This document shows positions 28,719 through 37,769 of a stretch of DNA of 64,000 bases, in pieces. This DNA comes from Deltaproteobacteria bacterium (GTDB lineage Bacteria > Desulfobacterota > Desulfarculia > Desulfarculales > Desulfarculaceae). Position 1 is the stretch's first letter, and the number at the start of each line of letters is the position of its first letter. The stretch spans positions 1 through 64,000 of the forward strand of contig JAHLLK010000005.1 in NCBI GenBank assembly GCA_020444165.1, written 5' to 3'. Both the position numbers and the translations under genes were made by a program. Below the pieces are notes generated by a model. It was not told the DNA's origin, ran no database searches, and was given only the letters and a program-made list of their open reading frames with translations.

Positions 28719-29468
28719 TCAGTCCTGGCCCTCGGGGAAGTCCAGGCCCAGGCGGCGGGCGGCGTTGCCCAGGTGGCTGAGCATGGCTTCCCGGGCGGCC
28801 CGGGCGTCCTGCTTTTCAATGGCCGCGAAGATGGCCTCGTGCTCCCGTTGCACCAGGGGCGGCAGGCCGGGTTGGCGGCTGGAGTGGGCCCGGGCTCGGG
28901 CGATGATGCCCCTGAGGCGGCCGTCCAGGTACTGCATCAGATCGGTGAGAAAGGGGTTGCCGGCGGCGGTGGCCAGGCCGTGATGGAATTGGGTGTCCGG
29001 CGCGGTGCCGTCCCCCCCTTCGGCCACGGCTTGGGCCATGGCCTCCAGGTTCCGCCGCAGTTCGGCCAAATCGGCTTCGCCGCGACGGCGGGCGGCCAGG
29101 GAACTGGCCTCGCCCTCCAGGGCCACCCGCAGCTCATAGAGGAAGCCCACCTCCTCCAGGTTGGTGTGATCCACCTCGGCCAGGCGGAAGGCCACCTCCC
29201 GGGGGGTGGACTGGACCGTGATGCCCTGGCCCTGGCGCGAATCCAACAGCCCTTCCTGCTTCAGGCGGGCCAGGGCCTCGCGGATCACCGTGCGGCTCAC
29301 CCCGAACTGGCGGGCCAGCTCACTCTCCGAGGGCAGCTTGTCCCCTGGGGCCAGACCCCCGCCGTCGATCTCCCGGGTAAGGAAATCAGCCACCTGGTCC
29401 GGCAGGCGGGCGGGCTTGGGCAACTGGGGCACTTTGCGGAAGCGATGCGGCATGTTTCTTATTGTCAT
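28719..29468 (-). CDS. GntR-family regulator, FadR/FCD subfamily
   Basis: The 249-residue protein has an N-terminal winged helix (about 20-85) with PGDKLPSESELARQFGVSRTVIREALARLKQEGLL, the GntR signature. Its all-helical FCD effector domain (about 100-240) contains the metal/ligand histidines in DTQFHHGLATAAGNP and in the EHEAIFAAIE segment. FCD regulators usually repress uptake and catabolic genes and are released by an organic acid. It is divergent from the TRAP transporter genes, which it probably controls. Start at 29468 or the in-frame ATG at 29453 are both possible; a TTGTnnnACAA palindrome overlaps the first. Confidence 0.9.
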   Translation of the reverse strand: MTIRNMPHRFRKVPQLPKPARLPDQVADFLTREIDGGGLAPGDKLPSESELARQFGVSRTVIREALARLKQEGLLDSRQGQGITVQSTPREVAFRLAEVDHTNLEEVGFLYELRVALEGEASSLAARRRGEADLAELRRNLEAMAQAVAEGGDGTAPDTQFHHGLATAAGNPFLTDLMQYLDGRLRGIIARARAHSSRQPGLPPLVQREHEAIFAAIEKQDARAAREAMLSHLGNAARRLGLDFPEGQD

Positions 29469-29472
29469 ACAA
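29462..29472. promoter_or_regulatory. Candidate GntR operator
   Basis: TTGTCATACAA is a perfect inverted repeat (TTGT-n3-ACAA) of the kind bound by FCD-type GntR proteins. It lies at the GntR start codon in the divergent gap facing the TRAP operon, fitting autoregulation plus control of the transporter. Confidence 0.45.
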
Positions 29473-29694
29473 CCTGAATATATGTCAAATTGAAACCGTC
29501 GCGGACCCGAATCGGATGGGAGCCGGTCGGAGAGATCGCTCCGACCTATGGTTCATCCCGCCGCGGGGCACGGACTTCAATTAACCGTCACAGAAAAAGC
29601 CGCGGCCCGTCTCCGGATGGGCCCGGCCGGGGTTGCTGGGGGGCAGCGTTCCCCGGCCACTGTCTCCACGCTTATTTTTCGGGAGGTCGAGAGC

Positions 29695-30696
29695 ATGCAG
29701 AGTAAATTCGCCAAACCGGCGCTGGTGCTGGTGGTTTCCCTGGCCCTGGCCCTGGCCGGCGCCGGCTGGGCCCTGGCCGGCAAGCAGGTCCTCAAAATCG
29801 GTTGGACCACTTCCGACGGGCCCACCGACCCCTACGCCATCGCGGCCCGGCAGTTCGCCCAAGCCCTGGAAGAGGAAGCCCCGGGTCAGTTCGAGGTGCA
29901 GTACTTCCCCAACCGCCAGTTGGGCGACGAGAAGGAGATGCTGGAAGGCCTCTCCTTCGGCACGCTGTCCATGGCCGTTTTGACCAACGCCCCCATCGCC
30001 AGCGTGGAGCCGGCCTTCCAGATCAATGACATGCCCTTCCTCTACGCCGATGAGGCCCAGGCCCACAAGGTGCTGGACGGCCCGGCCGGCCAGGAACTCC
30101 TGGGCAAGCTGGCCAGCAAGGGCGTCAAGGGCCTCGGCTTTGCCGAGGGCGGCTTCCGCCAGATGATCAACAACGTGCGTCCCATCGTCAAGCCCGCGGA
30201 CGTGGCCGGCATCAAGTGGCGGGTCATGCAGAACCCGGTGTACATCGGCATGTTCCGGGCCCTGGGCGGCAACGCGGTGCCCATGGCCTGGGGCGAGACC
30301 TTCACCGCCGTGCAGCAGGGCACGGTGGACGGCCTGGAGATCCCCATCGCGGTGATCCAGAACAACGGCTTCTATGAGGTCACCAAGTACCTCTCCCTGA
30401 CCAACCACACCTACAGCGCCCTGGGCGTGCTGATGTCCGAAAAGGTCTGGAGCAAGCTCTCCGACGCGCAAAAGGCCGCCGTGGAAAAGGCCGCCAAGAA
30501 GGCCATCGAACGCCAGCGGGCCAAGAACAAGGCCAACGTGGACGAGCTGTTGACCAAGCTGGGCACCGAGGGCATGAAGGTCAACAAGGTGGCCGATCCC
30601 GCCGCTTTCCGGGCCAAGTGCAAGCCGGTCTACGACGAGTTCCAAAAGAGCATTGGCGAAGCCCTGTTCAACCAGGTGATGGGCGAGCTGAAATAA
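29695..30696 (+). CDS. TRAP transporter substrate-binding protein (DctP family)
   Basis: The 333-residue protein has a clear signal peptide (LVLVVSLALALAGAGWALAG). The mature DctP fold includes IGWTTSDGPTDPYAIAARQFAQALEE, the arginine-bearing IKWRVMQNPVYIGMFRALGGNAVPMAWGETFTAVQQGTVDGLEIP segment, which by family knowledge contacts the carboxylate of the ligand, and a long C-terminal helix. It delivers an organic acid to the DctQM membrane proteins. ATG 29695 is chosen because GGGAGGT precedes it and the signal peptide starts here. A hairpin lies between it and dctQ. The substrate is unknown; the downstream hydrolase gene may be a clue. Confidence 0.9.
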   Translation: MQSKFAKPALVLVVSLALALAGAGWALAGKQVLKIGWTTSDGPTDPYAIAARQFAQALEEEAPGQFEVQYFPNRQLGDEKEMLEGLSFGTLSMAVLTNAPIASVEPAFQINDMPFLYADEAQAHKVLDGPAGQELLGKLASKGVKGLGFAEGGFRQMINNVRPIVKPADVAGIKWRVMQNPVYIGMFRALGGNAVPMAWGETFTAVQQGTVDGLEIPIAVIQNNGFYEVTKYLSLTNHTYSALGVLMSEKVWSKLSDAQKAAVEKAAKKAIERQRAKNKANVDELLTKLGTEGMKVNKVADPAAFRAKCKPVYDEFQKSIGEALFNQVMGELK

Positions 30697-30730
30697 GCCT
30701 CCGTCCGGGTAGGGTCACCCGATAAAGGGG

Positions 30731-30763
30731 CCGGGGAGCCGCGGATGGCGGCTCCCCGGTTTT
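30731..30763 (+). terminator. Intercistronic hairpin with short T run between dctP and dctQ
   Basis: CCGGGGAGCCGC pairs with GCGGCTCCCCGG across a five-base loop and is followed by TTTT. Placed after the binding-protein gene, it may attenuate readthrough so that the binding protein is made in excess of the membrane subunits. Confidence 0.6.
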
Positions 30764-30876
30764 CCACTTGGCGGCCCGGGCGGCCGCGGGTAAACCAAGC
30801 GAAGTACGCCGGCGTTTCCGGCGGGGGAGAAGGGGGCTCCTCCCCTGGCCGTTTCATCTAGTTTAGGAAAAGGCCC

Positions 30877-31362
30877 ATGCGGGGTTTCATAAATCAGCTC
30901 AGCCTATGGTGCGCCCGGCTCACCGGGGTGGTGGTGGTGCTCCTCACCGCCGTCCTGGTGGTCAGCCTCCTGGCCTCCATCTTCTACCGCTACGTCCTGG
31001 GCCACGCCCTGTCCTGGCCCGAGGAGATATCCCTGATCCTCTTCGCCTGGATCGTGCTCCTGGCCGGCAGCCTGGGGGTGCGGGAGCGCTTCCACGTACG
31101 CCTGACCATCTTCACCTCCCGCCTGCCCTCCGCCGTGGCCCACGCCCTGGACGTGTCCGTGACCCTGGCCGTGGGGGTGTTCGGTGGGCTCCTGGTCTTT
31201 GCCGGACGCGACCTGGTGGCGCGCACCGCCCAGCACCTCACCGCCACCTTGCGCCTGCCCCTGGACTGGCTGAACTACGCGGCTCCGGTCTGTGGTTTAC
31301 TGATCGTGATCCACACCCTGTACCTTTTGACCACGCCCCCCGCCCCGGAGGATCAACCGTGA
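30877..31362 (+). CDS. TRAP transporter small membrane subunit (DctQ family)
   Basis: The 161-residue protein has four predicted membrane helices. The FYRYVLGHALSWPEEISLILFAWIVLLA segment is typical of DctQ. It forms the integral membrane complex with the large subunit encoded next, using an ion gradient to import the bound solute. AGGAAAAGG precedes the ATG. Its TGA stop overlaps the GTG start of the large subunit (GTGA), so translation is coupled. Confidence 0.9.
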   Translation: MRGFINQLSLWCARLTGVVVVLLTAVLVVSLLASIFYRYVLGHALSWPEEISLILFAWIVLLAGSLGVRERFHVRLTIFTSRLPSAVAHALDVSVTLAVGVFGGLLVFAGRDLVARTAQHLTATLRLPLDWLNYAAPVCGLLIVIHTLYLLTTPPAPEDQP

Positions 31363-32642
31363 GCCCCGCATCCTGGCTTCTCACCGTGGGCTTTCTGGTC
31401 CTGTTGGTCCTGGGGGTGCCCATCGTCTTCGCCATCGCCCTGTCCTCGCTCCTGGCCATGTGGGTCCTGGACATCGACCTGGTGGTCATGGCCCAGCAGA
31501 TGATCGCCGGCACCCAGTCCTTCCCCCTCCTGGCCATCCCCGGCTTCATCCTGGCCGGCGACCTGATGACCGAGGGCGGGCTCTCGGCCCGGCTCATGGC
31601 CGTGGCCGACCGCATGGTGCGCCATGTGACCGGAGGCCTGGGCATGGTCAGCGTCCTGTCGTCCATGTTCTTCGCCTGTCTCTCCGGCTCCGCCCCGGCC
31701 ACCACCGCCACCGTGGGCTCCATCATGATCCCGGAGATGGAAAAGCGCGGCTACAGCCGCCGCTTCGCCACCTCCCTGGCCGTGAGCGTGGGCCCCCTGG
31801 GCCAGATCATCCCCCCCTCCATTCCCTTCATCGTCTGGGGGGTGATCAGCGAGCAGTCCATCAGCAAGCTGTTCCTCTCCGGGGTGGTGCCCGGCGTGCT
31901 GGACGGCCTGGCCTATATGGTGGTCTGCTACTGGATGGCCCGGAAACTGGGCCTGGGCAAGGAGCCCCGCGCCACCCTGGGCGAACTGGGCCGGGCCGTT
32001 TGGCAGGGCAAATGGGCGCTGTTCGCCCCGGTCATCATCCTGGGCGGCATCTACGGCGGCGTCTTCACCCCCACCGAGGCCTCCATGGTGGGCGTGGCCT
32101 ACGGCCTCTTGGTGGGCCTGTTCCTCTACCGGGGCCTCACCTGGCGGAACCTCTGGCCCCTGGTGCTCAAATCCATGAAGACCACCGCCGTAGTCATGTT
32201 CATCATCGCCGTGGCCAAAACCTTCGGCTGGCTCCTGGCCTACGAACAGGTGCCTGACAAGATCGTGGGCGTGCTCCTGCACGTCTCCGACAACCGCATC
32301 GTCATCCTGCTGCTCCTCAACGTGATCCTGCTCGTCATCGGCGCGGTCATGGATAACCTGGCGGCCATGATCATCCTGGGCGGGCTCCTCATGAAACTGG
32401 GCCAGGAGATCGGCATCGACCCCATCCAACTGGGGCCCATCATCGTCATCAACTTTGCCGTGGGCATGGAAACCCCGCCCCTGGGCTACTCCCTCTTCGT
32501 GGGCTCGGCCATCAGCGGACTCACCATCGAGGAAATCACCAAAGGCATGCTGCCCTTTTTCCTGGTGGACCTCGGCATGCTGCTCATGGTCACCTACCTG
32601 CCCTGGGTCACCCTGTGGCTGCCTGGGTTGTTTTTTAATTAG
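31359..32642 (+). CDS. TRAP transporter large permease subunit (DctM family)
   Basis: The 427-residue polytopic protein has about 12 membrane segments and family motifs: SGSAPATTATVGSIMIPEM, SVGPLGQIIPPSIPFIVWG, GGIYGGVFTPTEASMVGVAYGLLVG and FAVGMETPPLGYSLFVGSAIS. It is the ion-coupled transport subunit. The start is a GTG at 31359 overlapping the dctQ stop by four bases; upstream in-frame sequence is antisense-like shadow of dctQ. A family C hairpin follows immediately after the stop codon. Confidence 0.92.
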   Translation: MSPASWLLTVGFLVLLVLGVPIVFAIALSSLLAMWVLDIDLVVMAQQMIAGTQSFPLLAIPGFILAGDLMTEGGLSARLMAVADRMVRHVTGGLGMVSVLSSMFFACLSGSAPATTATVGSIMIPEMEKRGYSRRFATSLAVSVGPLGQIIPPSIPFIVWGVISEQSISKLFLSGVVPGVLDGLAYMVVCYWMARKLGLGKEPRATLGELGRAVWQGKWALFAPVIILGGIYGGVFTPTEASMVGVAYGLLVGLFLYRGLTWRNLWPLVLKSMKTTAVVMFIIAVAKTFGWLLAYEQVPDKIVGVLLHVSDNRIVILLLLNVILLVIGAVMDNLAAMIILGGLLMKLGQEIGIDPIQLGPIIVINFAVGMETPPLGYSLFVGSAISGLTIEEITKGMLPFFLVDLGMLLMVTYLPWVTLWLPGLFFN

Positions 32643-32725
32643 GGAAGAGAGTTTGTGGGGGGAGACCTTTTTCTTTTGAAGCCAAAAGAAAAAGGTCTCC
32701 CCCCACACCCCCCTTCCAAAAAGAA
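32643..32725 (+). repeat. Family C repeat, full-length with 24-bp hairpin
   Basis: Bases 32655-32678 and 32683-32706 form a perfect 24-bp stem with a four-base loop (AAGC), running from GTGGGGGGAGACC to GGTCTCCCCCCAC. ACCCCCCTTCC and an A-rich tail follow, as in the copy at 63150-63237. There is no T run, so it is not a classical terminator in either direction, although it may stop transcription or protect mRNA ends. Confidence 0.75.
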
Positions 32726-32825
32726 AAGCATTGTGGTCTTGGTTGGTTGGTCCTGGTTTGCCGCGAAGGGCTGGGCCGGGGCCCAGGTTGGTTGGTAGAA
32801 GTTCATTCAAGGCATGGAGGTTGAG

Positions 32826-33713
32826 ATGGCGCCTTCCACTATCCCCGCCGACGAGATCAAGGATCTCCTGCAAGGAGCCTGGGACCTCCACGTGCACGCC
32901 GGGCCGGATGTGGTGGAGCGCGCCCAGGACTGCCACGACCTGGCCGCCGACGCCGCCCGGGCCGGCCTGGCCGGCCTGGCCCTGAAGGACCACACCACCA
33001 GCACCACCGGCCGCGCCGCCGTCTTGAACCGGCTCTATCCCGAGGGGCCCCGCTTTTTGGCCTGCCTGGCCCTGAACCACCCGGTGGGCGGCTTCAACCC
33101 CTCGGCCGTGGAGAGCTTTCTCCGGGAAGGCGGCCGCATCGTGCACATGCCCACCTACGCCGCCCAGAACCACCTGGAAATCTGGGGGGCGGGCAAACCG
33201 CCCACCGCCTTCCCCCTGCCCCGGGAATATCAGGGGCTCACCGTGCGCACCCCCGACGGCGGGCTCTCCCCCGGCCTGGCGGAGATACTGGAACTCATCG
33301 CGGCCCATGACGCGGTGCTGGCCACCGGGCACCTTTCCCCGTCGGAGTCCCTGGACGTCATGGCCCAGGCCCGCCAGCAGGGCGTCCGGCGGCTCATCTT
33401 CAACCACGTTTCCGAAACCGTGACCCGGGCCAGCCTGGACCAACAGCGGCAGGCCGTGGCCCTGGGGGCCTTCATCGATCACTGCTGCTTCACCACCACC
33501 CCGGCCTGCCCCGGCGACGTCACCGTGGAGGAGATCGCCGACGAGATCCGGGAGATCGGCCTGGACCACGTGATCCTCACCAGCGACCTGGGCCAAAAGG
33601 CCAATCCCCCCGCGGTGGAGTGCTTCGGCCAGTTCATCGGCCGCCTGGCCCTGCTCCTGGGCGATACCAACGCCCTGGCCCGGGCGTTGCGGAAGAATCC
33701 CTGTTTGGATTAG
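32826..33713 (+). CDS. DUF6282-like metal-dependent hydrolase of PHP/amidohydrolase type
   Basis: The 295-residue protein begins a TIM-barrel-like fold with DLHVHAGPD (the HxH metal site), followed by LKDHTTST, IVHMPTYAAQNHLEIW, LATGHLSPSE, LIFNHVSE and VILTSDLGQ, which supply further metal ligands and a catalytic Asp. This pattern fits the DUF6282 group near amidohydrolases; no reaction is established that I know of. ATG at 32826 is preferred because GGAGGTTGAG lies just before it; the in-frame ATG at 32814 would overlap that site. It lies downstream of the TRAP genes and likely acts on the imported compound. The 33714-33933 gap after it shows nothing. Confidence 0.7.
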   Translation: MAPSTIPADEIKDLLQGAWDLHVHAGPDVVERAQDCHDLAADAARAGLAGLALKDHTTSTTGRAAVLNRLYPEGPRFLACLALNHPVGGFNPSAVESFLREGGRIVHMPTYAAQNHLEIWGAGKPPTAFPLPREYQGLTVRTPDGGLSPGLAEILELIAAHDAVLATGHLSPSESLDVMAQARQQGVRRLIFNHVSETVTRASLDQQRQAVALGAFIDHCCFTTTPACPGDVTVEEIADEIREIGLDHVILTSDLGQKANPPAVECFGQFIGRLALLLGDTNALARALRKNPCLD

Positions 33714-33933
33714 CGCCTGGCCAAGCGTCGAGATTCCAGGCTGCCCGTTGGAACTGGGCTGGTTATTGCCTGACCCTCGGCGGCCTATATCGGGTACGCA
33801 AGGGTTATGCGGTGCCGGCGGGTAGCGAAAGTCGTGATTGACGAAGACAGGCCGGCTGCAGGGCGGAAAAGGGAAAAGACCGAGCCGTGATGACCCCGGA
33901 TGGGGGTAGCCGGTGAGGTGATCACCAGGGCGA

Positions 33934-35460
33934 CTATATTTGATAATGGAGAAGATGGGAGCGTAGATTGCCCTTCACCACGTCGATGCCCAATTTGCGG
34001 CGTAGGTTTTTCCGGTGCGTTTCGATGGTGTGGGGTGACAGGGACATGGCCTGGCTGATTTCCTTGGTGGTCAAGCCTTCCCGCACGAACTGGGCCACGC
34101 GTATTTCTGCCGGGGTAAGCTTCGGGTTCTTGTAGGATAAGTTGTTGATGAAAGGTGAGACCACATCCTGGAGAGTCGATTCCAGGAGGGCGAGATAAGT
34201 CGTTTGCTGTTCGCTTAATCTGGTTACCTTCAACTTTTCCAGGAAAGGCAGAACCAGCTGCTGGATGTTGCTCTTGATGCTGTTTTCCAGGTCGCTCTTG
34301 TCGTCCTCACGCCTTTTTAAGAGCACTTTCAAGGCCGTGTTCACCTCTTCGAGGCCTTTGGCCTGCGTCTGCAATTGAGTCTCCCGGCGGCGGAGCTTCT
34401 CTTCCGCCTTTTTGCGTTCCGCCAGTTCGAACACCAGCTGCTGATTGCTCCGGGCCAGTTCGGAGGTGCGCGCTTCCACCCGCCGCTCCAGTTCGCCCTT
34501 GGCCTCCTGGAGTTCCTTTTCCATGCGCTTGCGGTCGGTGATGTCCATCATTACCCCATCCCAGAGGATGTCTCCGTTGGGTTGGGGTTGGGGCCGGGAA
34601 TGACAATCGCACCAGCGCAACTCCCCATCCACAAGGTGGCGCAACTCCATCCTGAAAGGCCTCTCCTTGGACAAGGGCTGACGAATGGTGCGCCCCAACT
34701 GCTCGCTGTCCTCGGGGTGCAGGTTGTGGTAGGGCGTGAGTTCGCCGGACATGACCGTGGCCGGCTCCATGCCGAAGACATCTCTGGCCGAGGCGCTGAT
34801 AAACGGGAACGAGTAACTGCCGTCAGGGTGCATGACGAACTGGAATACCACGCCGGGCACGTGGAGGAGCAGGCGTTGGTAGCGCTTCTCGCTTTCCCCC
34901 AACAGCGATTCCATGCGTAACCGCACCGTGGCCCCGGCCATCAAGGTTGCTATGGTTTCCAGCCACCGGAGGTTGCCCTCCAGCCGCCGGTTGCCCCGGG
35001 GCGAGCCAACCAAAAGGCAACCGATCACCCGCCGCCGGTAATGCATGGGCAGGATCAAATAGGAAGCCAGCCCCGCGCCGGGGCGGGCCTCCCCGGCCGC
35101 ATCCGCCGGCGAACCGGCCGTCCAGCCAGCCACTTCACCAGCCAGGATGCGCCGCATCAAGTGTGAATCATAGGAAAAGGAAGCCCCTTTCTCCACGCAT
35201 TGCGCCGGCAGGCCTCGCTGGCTGGCCATATGCATGGTGCGGGTGGCTTCCGTGGCCAGATAGACCGCGGCGGACTCCAGACCGGACACGCACAAAGCGG
35301 TGTCCACGCATACCTGGAGCACCTCATCCAGCGAAGTGGCGGTGCTCAGAGACAGGCTGAAAGCCAGCATGGCCTTGGAGTAATCCTTCCGCTCGTCGTT
35401 CGTGAACCGGGCGCCACGACTCACGCTCCGATCTTTATCCTCTGCCATACGGGATGCCAT
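33934..35460 (-). CDS. GAF-PAS sensor with C-terminal LuxR-type DNA-binding domain
   Basis: The 508-residue cytoplasmic regulator has a GAF domain (about 40-180), a PAS domain with PAC end (about 190-310; VPGVVFQFVMHPDGSYSFPFISASARDVFGME ... WDGVMMDITDRKRMEKELQ), a long coiled coil (about 305-380), a helical linker, and a LuxR/GerE helix-turn-helix (about 440-505; LTPAEIRVAQFVREGLTTKEISQAMSLSPHTIETHRKNLRRKLG). No kinase or receiver domain is present, so it probably senses a ligand directly. ATG 35460 is chosen because GGAGG sits five to six bases before it. It is divergent from the acyl-CoA operon at 35919-41352, its likely target. Confidence 0.88.
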   Translation of the reverse strand: MASRMAEDKDRSVSRGARFTNDERKDYSKAMLAFSLSLSTATSLDEVLQVCVDTALCVSGLESAAVYLATEATRTMHMASQRGLPAQCVEKGASFSYDSHLMRRILAGEVAGWTAGSPADAAGEARPGAGLASYLILPMHYRRRVIGCLLVGSPRGNRRLEGNLRWLETIATLMAGATVRLRMESLLGESEKRYQRLLLHVPGVVFQFVMHPDGSYSFPFISASARDVFGMEPATVMSGELTPYHNLHPEDSEQLGRTIRQPLSKERPFRMELRHLVDGELRWCDCHSRPQPQPNGDILWDGVMMDITDRKRMEKELQEAKGELERRVEARTSELARSNQQLVFELAERKKAEEKLRRRETQLQTQAKGLEEVNTALKVLLKRREDDKSDLENSIKSNIQQLVLPFLEKLKVTRLSEQQTTYLALLESTLQDVVSPFINNLSYKNPKLTPAEIRVAQFVREGLTTKEISQAMSLSPHTIETHRKNLRRKLGIDVVKGNLRSHLLHYQI

Positions 35461-35745
35461 CTCCATCCTCCGTGACCCGTGGGGATGCCCGTGGGCGGAT
35501 GTCGCCTCCCGGGTAATCCCCCCTCTTGCTGACCTTAAACACCCTAGCTGATTGCAGCTCATAATGTAAAGCCCGCCCGACGTTTCCCGCGTGAATCGGT
35601 ATAAAGGCCGGTCAAATGAACCGGAGCCGAAGTTTCAAGCTTATCGCTTGGTAATCATTAAATTAATGTAACTTTGCCCTTGTCAGGATCAAGGCCTGGC
35701 CGCCAGACAAGCTATCCCCAAAATAGTCGTAATGGGTAGATAGCG

Positions 35746-35764
35746 TACCTGATTTATACCTGAT
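35746..35764 (+). promoter_or_regulatory. Candidate operator: direct repeat TACCTGAT, 11-bp period
   Basis: TACCTGAT occurs twice, at 35746-35753 and 35757-35764, one helical turn apart, in the AT-rich part of the gap between the LuxR-type regulator and the acyl-CoA operon. Tandem sites on one DNA face suit LuxR-type dimers. The rest of the 35461-35918 gap shows no gene. Confidence 0.4.
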
Positions 35765-35918
35765 CAATCCTGGTTGTTTTCCCCACAAGCGCTCAAACAT
35801 AATGCGTCCACGCTCCATGGCTAGGCTAGTGCCCGGCGGTCAAGGACCTCAATGCACGGCTCCACGGCGGCGGGCGCGCGCCATAAAAGCCAATCGCTAT
35901 AACCTGAAAGGAGTCCAG

Positions 35919-37520
35919 ATGGCATCCAGTAAAAGACCGGGAGTCCTGGCATTCGACCTTCTGGCCCTAGCGGAAGATCACGGTGATTTCCCGATAGTCC
36001 TGTTTGAAAACACCCCCCAGGAAAACCAGGTTCTCACCTATGCCGATTTGGTGGTAAAGGGCAGCAGCTTGGCCCGCGCTTGGCGCGACTTGGGCATCAA
36101 TAAAGGCGACGTGGTTTCTTTGGTCATGCGCAACCATCCCGAACTGGTTATGTGCATGTTCGCGGCCTCGCTGCTGGGCGCCCTGGTGGTGCCCATAGAT
36201 CCCCGCTCCACCCCGGACCGCATCCGTTTTCAGGTCGCCGATTCCGGCTCCAAGGGCGTGGCCCTGTCCGCTGAGTTCCTGGCTACGGTGGACCAAGCCC
36301 TGGCCGGGCTGACCGGGGTGGGTGGCGTGGGTTGCTTGTACAACCCCGAGTTCGGCGTACCCCCCAGCCCGGACCATCCGGATATCCAGGAGCTGTTGCG
36401 CGGCCCGGCCGGTCCCACGCCGGATCCCGGGGCGCTTGCGGCCGGGGATCGCTTCCAGATCATGTACACCTCCGGCACCACCGGAGACCCCAAAGGGGTG
36501 GTGATTCGTTATCTGCGCCTGCTCCCCCTGATCGACAACGCCCGGAACATCTGGCGCTACAATCCCGCAGACAAGCTCTACACCGGCCTCTCGCTCACCC
36601 ATGGCAACGCCCAGTTCATCACCCTGTTCCCCTCCTTGTATTGCCGGGTGCCCGCGGTTATCAGCCGCAAGTTCACCAAGAGCCGCATTTGGCCCATCTG
36701 CCGGGAGCACGGCTGCACCACCTTTTCCCTGCTGGGCGGCATGATGATGGGCATCTTCTCCGAACCGCCCCGACCGGACGATGCCGCCAATCCGGTCAAA
36801 GTGGTCCTCTCGGCCGGCACGCCCGTGAGCATCTGGTCAGCCTTTGAGCAGCGTTTCGGCGTGACCATTCACGAGTGGTACGGGGCGATGGAGGGCGGTT
36901 TTGCCCACAATCCGGTGGGCGAAGGGCCTTTGGGCTCCTTTGGCAAGCCCCTGGCCGGGCAGATGGCAGCCAAGGTGTTGCGGCCCGATGACCGCGAGTG
37001 CGCCCCCCATGAAGTAGGTGAACTGGTTTTCCGGAACCTGCAGGGAGAGACCAAGGTCGAGTATCACGGTAATCCCCAAGCCTCGGCGGCCAAGACCAGG
37101 GGCGGCTGGCTGCGCACCGGCGACATGGTGCACACCGACGAGGAGGGCTGGTTCTATTACGACTTCCGGGCCGGGGGAGGCCTGCGACGCCAGGGCGAAT
37201 TCATCCAGCCCGAGCTGGTGGAGAGCGTGGTGGCCAGCCACCCTGCCGTAAGCGATGTGTGTGTCTTCGGGGTACCGGCCAAGAGCGGCGCCCCCGGCGA
37301 ATGTGACCTCGTGGCCGGGGTGGTGGCCCACCCCGATGTCAGCCTGACGCCCGAGGACCTGTTCCGCCATTGCCGGGAGGCCTTGCCGGCCAACGCCGTG
37401 CCCACCTATCTCCAGATCCTCGCCGAGATCCCGAAGTCAGCCTCGGAAAAGAACCTGTCCCGCCTTTTGGTGCTGGGCTTCGACCCCTCCAGCCGGAACG
37501 TGCATCAGGCGGCGGGTTAG
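35919..37520 (+). CDS. Acyl-CoA ligase (AMP-forming), first gene of acyl-CoA operon
   Basis: The 533-residue adenylate-forming enzyme has the P-loop YTSGTTGDPKG (183-193), the HEWYGAMEGGF adenylate motif, GWLRTGDMVHTDEEGWFYYDFR, and a hinge followed by a short C-terminal domain. The usual GGExVxP hinge sequence is changed to RRQGEFIQPELVE, as in CaiC-like carnitine/crotonobetaine ligases, and the C-terminal catalytic Lys region reads IPKSASEKNLSRLL. It likely activates a small polar or unusual acid to its CoA ester. GAAAGGAG precedes the ATG at ideal spacing. It is the first of four co-directional genes. The 249-bp gap before the next gene shows no signal. Confidence 0.88.
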   Translation: MASSKRPGVLAFDLLALAEDHGDFPIVLFENTPQENQVLTYADLVVKGSSLARAWRDLGINKGDVVSLVMRNHPELVMCMFAASLLGALVVPIDPRSTPDRIRFQVADSGSKGVALSAEFLATVDQALAGLTGVGGVGCLYNPEFGVPPSPDHPDIQELLRGPAGPTPDPGALAAGDRFQIMYTSGTTGDPKGVVIRYLRLLPLIDNARNIWRYNPADKLYTGLSLTHGNAQFITLFPSLYCRVPAVISRKFTKSRIWPICREHGCTTFSLLGGMMMGIFSEPPRPDDAANPVKVVLSAGTPVSIWSAFEQRFGVTIHEWYGAMEGGFAHNPVGEGPLGSFGKPLAGQMAAKVLRPDDRECAPHEVGELVFRNLQGETKVEYHGNPQASAAKTRGGWLRTGDMVHTDEEGWFYYDFRAGGGLRRQGEFIQPELVESVVASHPAVSDVCVFGVPAKSGAPGECDLVAGVVAHPDVSLTPEDLFRHCREALPANAVPTYLQILAEIPKSASEKNLSRLLVLGFDPSSRNVHQAAG

Positions 37521-37769
37521 CAGCTCTCCAGTCCGGGCGAGGTTACCAGGCCTGCGGGGGAACCGGCGGTACGGGCCCCGGGGCGGCCCCTTGGCCGCAG
37601 CCTCCCCAAGGCAAGAGCGGGGCCACTGAACAGCGCGCCTTGCCCAGGGGCGGCCCCGGCGGAGGCACGTTCCCCGGGGCCGGGGGGGCCCGGCAGGTCC
37701 GCTTCCCCGCACCGCCGAAGGCCGGGCCAGGCACCGCAAACAGAACCTTGGCAACCTAGGAGAAAAAAC

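Noticed and set aside
25805..28819. Upstream extension of the SGNH-type gene to a 1617-residue protein
   Set aside because: The extension is antisense to the spermidine-synthase-like gene and is His/Gln/Asp-rich shadow sequence; ATG 25804 begins a proper membrane segment.
32655..32706. Classical Rho-independent terminator after dctM
   Set aside because: The stem is perfect but is followed by C-rich sequence, not T; its flanks recur elsewhere as a repeat family.
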